DNA of 42,608 nt from a virus. Positions within the stretch are counted from its first letter, which is position 1; each line of letters begins with the position of its first letter. Positions 37,771-42,608 of the stretch are shown here, piece after piece. Made by a program: the position numbers and the translations under genes. The stretch is from positions 1 to 42,608 of IMG/VR virus record IMGVR_UViG_3300050821_001772; one strand, 5' to 3'. The notes below the pieces were generated by a model. That model was not told the DNA's origin. It saw nothing but the letters and a program-made list of their open reading frames with translations, and searched no databases.

Positions 37771-38106
37771 CTAATTTTTCTCTTTGCCGATCGTGATGCG
37801 CGGTGGTCGTTTGTTGTCGCTTATAAGGCCTTCCGTCACCGCCTGCTCTCGGGTGATCCCGATGCGGGTGAGTATCTTGGCTTCGTCGTATACGGTCTGC
37901 GTGATCGGTGTCACGGTGACGCTGTAGAGGCCGTTGCTGCAGCCGGATCCGTCCTCTGCGACGGCATCGCGCAGCGCGTTCTCGGCGTCGATGACGGCCA
38001 TCGTGAGATTCTTTTGCCGGTCAAAGACCGGCTTGTTGGCTTCGATGTTGCTCTCGACCGCGCCCATCGCGCGGGTGTAATTCTGCAGTGCTGTTTCTTT
38101 GCTCAT
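37771..38106 (-). CDS. Unknown protein upstream of RecT
   Basis: In this 111-residue protein, MSKETALQNYTRAMGAVESN and DRQKNLTMAVIDAENALRDA are helical, followed by SVTVTPITQTVYDEAKILTR and a basic end. It may pair with RecT, since small helical partner genes commonly precede RecT. No known family. Confidence 0.6.
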   Translation of the reverse strand: MSKETALQNYTRAMGAVESNIEANKPVFDRQKNLTMAVIDAENALRDAVAEDGSGCSNGLYSVTVTPITQTVYDEAKILTRIGITREQAVTEGLISDNKRPPRITIGKEKN

Positions 38107-38114
38107 GGTGTTGG

Positions 38115-38348
38115 TTATTTTGTAAATTTAATAAGGTGCTCGCCCTTGATCTGGTACCGCACGTTCGTCCCTCGACCGCGCATGGCTGCGCGCAGAACGT
38201 TGGCTCCGGCGCGGTCGTCTCTCACGAGCTTGCGCACGGTCGGGTAGGTTGCTTTCCACGGGGCGAGTGCCGCAGCAAGATAGCCACCCTCTACGATCTC
38301 CGCAAGCGTGTACCACCGCTCGGGGTCGATTTTTGATAATTTCGCCAT
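38115..38348 (-). CDS. Small HTH regulator (likely autoregulated)
   Basis: In this 77-residue protein, WYTLAEIVEGGYLAAALAPW and PTVRKLVRDDRAGANVLRAA show a winged-HTH layout like excisionase/MerR-type 'yTl.EiA......~....t~r..i..g...~~...'; ending RYQIKGEHLIKFTK fits the wing. Its promoter contains two 8-bp direct repeats one helical turn apart between -35 and -10, a good operator for its own product. The -10 ends 6 bases before the ATG, so the mRNA is probably leaderless. Confidence 0.68.
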   Translation of the reverse strand: MAKLSKIDPERWYTLAEIVEGGYLAAALAPWKATYPTVRKLVRDDRAGANVLRAAMRGRGTNVRYQIKGEHLIKFTK

Positions 38349-38354
38349 GTGTTT

Positions 38355-38383
38355 AGTGTATGCTAACGATTGCTAACGGTCAA
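38355..38383 (-). promoter_or_regulatory. Promoter TTGACC-N17-TACACT with direct-repeat operator, leaderless
   Basis: TTGACC (38383-38378), 17 bases, TACACT (38360-38355), AAACAC, then ATG. The spacer holds CGTTAGCA twice (38368-38361 and 38378-38371), ten bases apart. A TATCCCCACA box lies at 38410-38401. This is the clearest leaderless promoter in the window. Confidence 0.72.
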
Positions 38384-38813
38384 CGGCGGACGCTATCGGT
38401 TGTGGGGATAGCGGCGGCGTTCCGAGCTTGCCGGTGCAAGCGGGGAATTGGTGATGGAAGTTGACGGTGCCGCTCTCTATCATGTCGGTCACGATCGCCA
38501 CCTGCTCGCTCGGGTCCATGTAGTCGGTCGTCGAGGCGAGTCCGTATTGCTTTGCGAAGAGCGCGTAGGTGCTCGGCTTGAATTGCAGGAGGCCGTAGCT
38601 CGGGGTGCCGTCGCTGTCCTTGGGATTGATCGCTTTCGGGTTCCCGCCGCTCTCGCACCATTCCAGTGCTCCGAGCCATGCCTGCTGCTCGCTGGTGAGC
38701 TCCGGTTGCGCGGGTCGCACGTAGGTCTCGGTCGGGGTTATCGCCGGAGCTATCGCGCGGGCTGATAAGAAGGCCATGGCGAGGATCGCCGCGGCGAAGA
38801 TAGGGTATTTCAT
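38373..38813 (-). CDS. Exported lysozyme/transglycosylase-like protein
   Basis: This is a 146-residue protein from ATG 38813. MKYPIFAAAILAMAFLSARA followed by IAPAITPTE is a signal peptide (no cysteine at a lipobox). LGALEWCESGGNPKAINPKD then SDGTPSYGLLQFKPSTYALF shows the SLT pattern: E in ESGGNP as catalytic acid, and GLLQFKPST. It likely cleaves peptidoglycan outside the membrane. It lies in the early region, far from the lysis cassette, so it may help genome entry, release or fitness rather than final lysis. Confidence 0.78.
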   Translation of the reverse strand: MKYPIFAAAILAMAFLSARAIAPAITPTETYVRPAQPELTSEQQAWLGALEWCESGGNPKAINPKDSDGTPSYGLLQFKPSTYALFAKQYGLASTTDYMDPSEQVAIVTDMIESGTVNFHHQFPACTGKLGTPPLSPQPIASAVDR

Positions 38814-38833
38814 TGTGGTGGCCCGTTGTGGGC

Positions 38834-39166
38834 TTACCCTAATTTTACCACCTGCGCAGCTCCATGGTCGCCGATCTGCCGGACTCTCAGGTGAGACCTG
38901 TGGAAGAGCGTGGCGGGCACAATTTCGACTATTACAGCGATTTTTAAGGGCGGTCTCGGGTTCGGTGTATCCCCGAGGCCTTTCGTGCGGTGGATCCGTC
39001 CGAGGCCGGACGGCAGCGTGTCTCCGGTCTCGCTGCGGTAGTAGGCGAGCAGCGATCGGAGCTGTCCGGTCCGCCATTCGAGGAGGCTGTGATACCAGCT
39101 CGGGTGCGCGTGCCGCGCAAGCTCGTAGACGAGCTCGGTGCGATTCATTTCTTTGGTCTTTTTCAT
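38834..39166 (-). CDS. Unknown early protein
   Basis: This is a 110-residue protein from ATG 39166 (MKKTKEMNRTELVYELARHA). The N-terminal half is helical with aromatic residues (HPSWYHSLLEWRTGQLRSLL); the rest is basic and probably unstructured with a hydrophobic strand (KIAVIVEIVPATLF). TATAAT lies 7 bases before the ATG. No known family. Confidence 0.55.
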   Translation of the reverse strand: MKKTKEMNRTELVYELARHAHPSWYHSLLEWRTGQLRSLLAYYRSETGDTLPSGLGRIHRTKGLGDTPNPRPPLKIAVIVEIVPATLFHRSHLRVRQIGDHGAAQVVKLG

Positions 39167-39173
39167 GTTGTTA

Positions 39174-39179
39174 ATTATA
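39174..39179 (-). promoter_or_regulatory. TATAAT box 7 nt upstream of ATG (candidate leaderless promoter)
   Basis: Minus strand: TATAAT, TAACAAC, then ATG at 39166. It overlaps the TAA stop of the 39175-39408 gene. No clear -35. Confidence 0.45.
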
Positions 39180-39408
39180 GCGGTTTGCATCCGCGCGTGT
39201 CTCCATCGCGGACGTCATCCAGCTCTAGTAAATAAGCCTCTCTCGCCTCGGTCGGCCTCTCAAACTTGAGCGTCCTGCCGCAGCGATCGCATTGCACGTG
39301 CTCGCGCGGGAGGCTGCCCCAGATGTAGTCGAGGTGCGTCTTTGGGACGTGCCCGAGGATCGCGCAGCGCGCTCGGTTGAGGGGAGTGTGTTTTGATGCG
39401 TTTAGCAT
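39175..39408 (-). CDS. DUF1660-like zinc-binding protein
   Basis: This is a 77-residue protein from ATG 39408. RARCAILGHVPKTHLDYIWG and EHVQCDRCGRTLKFERPT fit 'C..~GH......y...........C.RCg', a small zinc-binding phage family. The end (AREAYLLELDDVRDGDTRGC) is charged. It is an early-region small protein. The frame upstream of the ATG overlaps the next gene. Confidence 0.65.
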   Translation of the reverse strand: MLNASKHTPLNRARCAILGHVPKTHLDYIWGSLPREHVQCDRCGRTLKFERPTEAREAYLLELDDVRDGDTRGCKPL

Positions 39409-39418
39409 ATTCGTCTTG

Positions 39419-39643
39419 CTAGTCCTCGTTGATCCATTCCTCACCGACCCAGACGCACACCTGCCCGTCCTGTACGCCATCGGTGGTGATCACATCGCAA
39501 TACTCCGAGGCGACGTCCTCTGCGTCGATCTTGTGGCCTTCGGGGAACTTGACGTGCACGTTACCGTCGTCGCACGAGACCCTCGCGTGGATGAATCGGC
39601 TGCGTATCTCCTTCGCTACCTTTTCGTCGTTTTCTTTTGCCAT
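39419..39643 (-). CDS. Small acidic protein, unknown
   Basis: This 74-residue protein starts MAKENDEKVAKEIRSRFIHA, then beta (VSCDDGNVHVKFPEGHKIDA) and VQDGQVCVWVGEEWINED. Acidic. The leader CAACTAAGCAACAACACC has no ribosome site. No family. Confidence 0.55.
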   Translation of the reverse strand: MAKENDEKVAKEIRSRFIHARVSCDDGNVHVKFPEGHKIDAEDVASEYCDVITTDGVQDGQVCVWVGEEWINED

Positions 39644-39654
39644 GGTGTTGTTGC

Positions 39655-39969
39655 TTAGTTGAAGGCGAGAGCCATGCTCCGGCCGTCCTTGTAATTCTTC
39701 CGTGCGACCATCACGATCTTGCGGAGGTACGCTGCCACGTCCTTGTCGCCGCGATCCTGCGCGTCGAGCGCATCCTTGAGGAGGTCGCCCTGCACGTCGA
39801 GGATGTCCGTGAGGTAAATCGGATCACCGTCGTTGCCCTTGATGCCGTTGTCGTCCCACAACTTTGCCCACGTTGGCGAGGCGTTGAGCACTCGGCTCTG
39901 GAAGCCGTTGTTGGTGCTGAGGCTTACATCCTTGCCCCAGCGATCTACCAAGTTAATGTCCCATGTCAT
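39655..39969 (-). CDS. First early gene, unknown
   Basis: This is a 104-residue protein from ATG 39969 (MTWDINLVDRWGKDVSLSTN), the first gene behind the main early promoter. It has a beta N-terminus and a helical part with DILDVQGDLLKDALDAQDRG and LRKIVMVARKNYKDGRSMAL. The leader carries AGAAGG about 16 bases before the ATG, rather far for a Shine-Dalgarno site. Position suggests an early host-takeover or regulatory role, but no motif supports it. Confidence 0.6.
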   Translation of the reverse strand: MTWDINLVDRWGKDVSLSTNNGFQSRVLNASPTWAKLWDDNGIKGNDGDPIYLTDILDVQGDLLKDALDAQDRGDKDVAAYLRKIVMVARKNYKDGRSMALAFN

Positions 39970-40000
39970 ACTGTTTTTATAATTACCTTCTAATATCGTA

Positions 40001-40029
40001 AGGATAAGCCCGTTCGCTTTCGCTGTCAA
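40001..40029 (-). promoter_or_regulatory. Main early promoter TTGACA-N17-TATCCT
   Basis: TTGACA (40029-40024), 17 bases, TATCCT (40006-40001). An inverted repeat AGCGT...ACGCT (40029-40044) abuts the -35 and AGTTATCCACTT lies at 40057-40046, immediately behind the lysis terminator. It drives the early genes leftward. Confidence 0.78.
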
Positions 40030-40055
40030 GCGTTCGCATACGCTGAAGTGGATAA

Positions 40056-40084
40056 CTAAAAAGCCCCATTTCTGGGGCTCTTTT
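40056..40084 (-). terminator. Terminator after the lysis cassette
   Basis: On the minus strand AGCCCC and GGGGCT pair around six bases, followed by TTTTTAG. It separates late lysis transcription from the early promoter. The opposite strand also has a short T run, so it may work both ways. Confidence 0.85.
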
Positions 40085-40094
40085 CAGGGACGCT

Positions 40095-40167
40095 GCGCTG
40101 CGGAGACCATCGCGGGGTAAACAGGAACCCGCTCGCACTCCTTTCGGAGCCGAAAGCTCCGCAGCGC
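40095..40167 (-). ncRNA. Structured RNA: 11-bp stem closing a three-way junction
   Basis: GCGCTGCGGAG (40167-40157) pairs perfectly with CTCCGCAGCGC (40105-40095). Inside are CTCC-GAAA-GGAG and GCGGG...CCCGC hairpins. It lies in the 3' untranslated end of the lysis transcript, between another hairpin with a TTCG loop (40171-40184) and the terminator. No known family is recognised. Confidence 0.5.
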
Positions 40168-40190
40168 GCCGCCCCCGAAGGGGCTTGCGC

Positions 40191-40538
40191 TTAGACTCCG
40201 GAGCTGGCTGCCGGCGCTGGTGTGCCGCCGACGTCAGTGTTTTGCCCGACGTCGAGTCCGAGCTGTTGCACGACGAGCAGGAAGTAAATCTGCATGACAG
40301 TCCACACCTCGGTGAAGGTCGGGGCGATCGTCGCCCACGTGGAAAAGTCCGCGAGCGAAGGAAGCGGCACGCCCATGACGAAGAACACGTCGATGAGTGC
40401 GCCAACGAACGCCACGCCAAGGGCGAGGAGGAACGCAGCGCTGCCTTGCAGCAGCGTCCCGTTCAGTCGCTTGTTGATCGCGACCACGACTTCCGTCACG
40501 TGCGAGGCGAGGAAGGCGAGCAATACGGTTGACAACAT
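40191..40538 (-). CDS. Holin-like membrane protein
   Basis: In this 115-residue protein, LSTVLLAFLASHVTEVVVAI, AAFLLALGVAFVGALIDVFF and TFTEVWTVMQIYFLLVVQQL are likely membrane segments. The C-terminus is soluble (GQNTDVGGTPAPAASSGV). It lies seven bases after the endolysin gene, so a holin role is likely by context. Gene order is lysin then holin, the reverse of the common order. Confidence 0.72.
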   Translation of the reverse strand: MLSTVLLAFLASHVTEVVVAINKRLNGTLLQGSAAFLLALGVAFVGALIDVFFVMGVPLPSLADFSTWATIAPTFTEVWTVMQIYFLLVVQQLGLDVGQNTDVGGTPAPAASSGV

Positions 40539-40544
40539 ATAAGT

Positions 40545-41723
40545 TTATTGGTGAGAGAACATTTTGTTAAGGACGGCGAGGGTCTTTGGTCCCGCTTCGC
40601 CGCCGGCAGCTGCGATCGTCGCGGCGTCCGCGATCTCGTAGTGCTTCTGGAACGATTGCACTGCTGCTACGGTGATCGGCCCGAAATAGGTCGTCACGGG
40701 TTGCAGGAACGGGAAGTCTCCCGTTATCTTCAGCGCGATCTGCAGTGCCTGCACGTCCGGTCCTGTTGCCCCGGGCTTGAGGTCGACCGACCACTGGTGG
40801 CTGAAGTCTTTTTGGGCTGGGAGGCTCTTGACGATCGCGAGGAGCGCGTCCGGTATCTCGCAAATCATCCACGCTTCGGTGAGCGCGTGCTGGTCGAGGT
40901 AGAGCCACCCGATGTCGCCGTTGGTGTCCTGCGGCTGCGTGCCGCCCTCTATGCCGCTCGTGGACGCCCAGTTGAGGCTCCAGTGATTGCGGAAGTAGAC
41001 CTTCCAGCGGCCGGTGCCGGCCTCTTGGTCGATGCCGATGCAGGCCACTTGGTGGCCGTCGATCGCCGTCACGACCTTGCGGATCGGAATGATGTCGGCC
41101 TGCTTCCAGCTGTCGACGCCGTCCGCGCTCGTGTACCACTCCGCGCCTACCGGCAGGCAGATAGTGATCCCGTCCGCGCCGTCCGGCGTCTGGAGCGCCT
41201 GAATGATGTTCGCCGCGGTGACGTTGTCGTATTGCCCCACCTGCACGTAGCCCGGGATCCGGTACTTGTCCGCCTCGGTGAAGGCAGCCTGCGGCACGTT
41301 AGCCGCCACGCCCTCGTAGACGTATGCGAGGTAGGGGAGCGTCGTGTCGTTCGGGACGGTCGCTTGGCTCGCTACGCCCCATTTCACGGCCTCTTTGAAC
41401 GGCTGGTTGCAGAAGGTGCCGTTGTCGCCTGTTGATACGCCCTGCCCGTCGTCCATGCGGCACGTCGTGTAGAGGAAGCGCGGGCTTGCGACGTATGCGG
41501 TTCCTGCGGCGAGGCGCTGCTGGCGGTGCGTGTAAATCTCCGCGAAGGCGTGGCAGGTGCACGCGCCGATCTCGCGCTGGAACATATCCGGCACCTTCGA
41601 GAAGTCGATGTGGATGCTCGTCGTCGGCGCGGGCTGCTTTGCTGGGCCGGCGACGTGCTCGAGGTTGATCTGCCTATAATCGATCGGCGTGCGCTGCGCG
41701 CCTGATCCTAGTTTTGAATTCAT
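40545..41723 (-). CDS. Endolysin: papain-like (C1) cysteine protease with peptidoglycan-binding domain
   Basis: This is a 392-residue protein. MFQREIGACTCHAFAEIYTH carries the papain oxyanion Gln and catalytic Cys (C57, C-H-A-F in place of C-W-A-F). AIDGHQVACIGID supplies His 224, and YFRNHWSLNW Asn 246 with the usual 'NSWG' neighbourhood. Residues ~315-390 form a peptidoglycan-binding module (LKPGATGPDVQALQIALKIT, then TTYFGPITVAAVQSFQKHYE). It has no signal peptide. Placed between a membrane coiled-coil gene and a holin gene, it is the best candidate for the lytic enzyme. C1-type lysins are rare, and the substrate may be cell-wall peptide or surface protein. Confidence 0.87.
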   Translation of the reverse strand: MNSKLGSGAQRTPIDYRQINLEHVAGPAKQPAPTTSIHIDFSKVPDMFQREIGACTCHAFAEIYTHRQQRLAAGTAYVASPRFLYTTCRMDDGQGVSTGDNGTFCNQPFKEAVKWGVASQATVPNDTTLPYLAYVYEGVAANVPQAAFTEADKYRIPGYVQVGQYDNVTAANIIQALQTPDGADGITICLPVGAEWYTSADGVDSWKQADIIPIRKVVTAIDGHQVACIGIDQEAGTGRWKVYFRNHWSLNWASTSGIEGGTQPQDTNGDIGWLYLDQHALTEAWMICEIPDALLAIVKSLPAQKDFSHQWSVDLKPGATGPDVQALQIALKITGDFPFLQPVTTYFGPITVAAVQSFQKHYEIADAATIAAAGGEAGPKTLAVLNKMFSHQ

Positions 41724-41788
41724 GGTATTTTCTGTCTAACTTTTAATGGGCACACGTTCCTGTTTTTATTTTTTCATGGCTTTTTTCG

Positions 41789-42259
41789 TTAGTTGATACC
41801 CAGTTGAGGTGCGGGCTTGATGTCGAGCTTTCCGAGCGCTCCGACGAGCTCCGTGATGCCGGCGGCCATTTTGCCGACGCTGTCGGCGTTCGCCTTCGAT
41901 ATTGCATTCGCCTCGCGGATCGCAGCGACCAGCTCCGGCACCATCTTGAGCGTCGAGACGATCGAGCCCTCGTTGCCGTTGAAGAGGCTCTCGAGCACGC
42001 TGTTGCGCCCCTGCATGCGGTGGAGGTCGGCTGTCGTCACCTCGAGCTTGGCGTTTGTTTCGCGCAGGTCGCTTTTCGTGAGGTCGAGGGAGGTCTGCAG
42101 GTTGCTTATGAGGTTTTGCGAGACGGCGTTGTCGCTCGCCTGCTGGTTTTTCTTTGCGCCGAAGAAGGCATACCAGCCCGCAGCGAGCGCTCCGACGACG
42201 ACGACAATGATGTCGAGCGTGGCGGCGATGTTCTGCGTGTTGGAGAATAAGTCTTGCAT
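41789..42259 (-). CDS. Membrane-anchored coiled-coil protein of the lysis cassette
   Basis: In this 156-residue protein, ATLDIIVVVVGALAAGWYAF near the N-terminus is a single membrane segment. It is followed by a long coiled coil (NLISNLQTSLDLTKSDLRET, LEVTTADLHRMQGRNSVLES) and a second helical region. Placed between the last tail gene and the endolysin, it may be a second holin or a spanin-like protein. No family recognised. Confidence 0.65.
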   Translation of the reverse strand: MQDLFSNTQNIAATLDIIVVVVGALAAGWYAFFGAKKNQQASDNAVSQNLISNLQTSLDLTKSDLRETNAKLEVTTADLHRMQGRNSVLESLFNGNEGSIVSTLKMVPELVAAIREANAISKANADSVGKMAAGITELVGALGKLDIKPAPQLGIN

Positions 42260-42260
42260 G

Positions 42261-42605
42261 TTAGAGGGTGATCGTTATCCACGTGTCGATGCTGACGCTC
42301 GCGCTGCCCGATGCCGAGCTCTGCAGCTGGTAACCGTCGCCCGGGTCGACGACGAACACGATCGGCAGGATGGTCTGGTCGAGCGAGAGTCCGGTGTGCA
42401 CCACCTCGCGCATGATCTGCGCTCGGTACCCGCCGGTCCTCGTGGCGCTCACGACGACGGTGTCGCCGCTGGCGTTGAGAATCATCGAGACGTGCACGAT
42501 GTGGAGCTGCGGACGGCCGCTGGTGTTCGTGTAGACGGTATTGAAAGCGAGCGCGGAGCTGTTGTCGGTCTGCGTCGGGATCGGGTTCGTAATGAGCGCG
42601 CGCAC
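42261..42605 (-). CDS. Tail fibre/distal tail protein, C-terminal part (continues from position 1)
   Basis: This frame is open to the right edge and its first codon there is GTG, so 42605 is not a proven start. It is the continuation of the gene at 1-412 after a four-base end overlap. The 114 visible residues (VRALITNPIPTQTDNSSALA to VSIDTWITITL) form a beta domain with TSGRPQLHIVHVSMILNASG, the 'n.~grp..v.v.......g.....v......' pattern of small receptor-end tail proteins. It lies 1 base before the membrane protein gene. Confidence 0.75.
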   Translation of the reverse strand: MRALITNPIPTQTDNSSALAFNTVYTNTSGRPQLHIVHVSMILNASGDTVVVSATRTGGYRAQIMREVVHTGLSLDQTILPIVFVVDPGDGYQLQSSASGSASVSIDTWITITL

Positions 42606-42608
42606 GTC

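Overview
The window is a complete or nearly complete genome of a tailed, siphovirus-type bacteriophage of about 42.6 kb. All 62 recognisable genes lie on the minus strand, so the window reads right to left. The first and last genes are two halves of one gene. The window ends with the same four bases it starts with, and overlapping them restores one continuous frame, so the molecule is circular or circularly permuted and is opened inside a tail gene. GC content is high (roughly 55-60% by eye), the genetic code is standard (TAA, TAG and TGA all stop), and I see no integrase, polymerase, primase or replicative helicase. The host cannot be fixed from this sequence. The style of the peptidoglycan-binding domain, the exported virion-type protein and the AT-rich leaders without Shine-Dalgarno sites remind me of Patescibacteria (CPR) phages, but that is a low-confidence inference.

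Late region, in transcription order: terminase small and large subunits (23632-21532); a portal-MuF fusion (21526-19049); a small zinc protein, a terminator and a phage-borne tmRNA (18998-18159); two small genes; a protease-scaffold protein (17623-16100); DUF2190 decoration protein; major capsid protein (15648-14722). Next comes an unusual block of virion-like proteins (14650-8420), with one exported protein and one 1134-residue protein made of about 46 tandem 14-residue repeats. Head-tail connector and tail genes follow (8409-1): a major tail protein with an Ig-like insert, a tail chaperone with a programmed -1 frameshift, a tape measure, a hub, and distal tail proteins. The lysis cassette (42259-40191) has a membrane coiled-coil protein, a papain-like cysteine-protease endolysin with a peptidoglycan-binding domain, and a holin. 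It ends in a structured RNA and a strong terminator.

Early region (40029 down to 23651): a TTGACA-N17-TATCCT promoter starts a run of small genes, an exported lysozyme-like protein and an HTH regulator with its own operator. After these come RecT, a transglutaminase-like protein and a 696-residue fusion of a RecB/Cas4-type PD-(D/E)XK nuclease to an FtsK/HerA-type DNA motor. Further on are a winged-helix replication protein carrying an HNH domain next to DnaA-box-like sites, a ParB-MTase fusion, a RusA-type resolvase, another SAM methyltransferase, and a C5-cytosine methyltransferase interrupted at a G12 tract.

The likely scheme is replication with borrowed host enzymes, recombination by RecT plus the nuclease-motor fusion, heavy DNA methylation, and headful-type packaging. 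Many late and middle genes have a -10-like box only 6-10 nt before the ATG and no ribosome binding site, which suggests leaderless transcription. The strongest leads for new biology are the nuclease-FtsK/RecT module, the tmRNA whose CCA end forms the next start codon, the leaderless-promoter pattern and the giant 14-residue-repeat protein.
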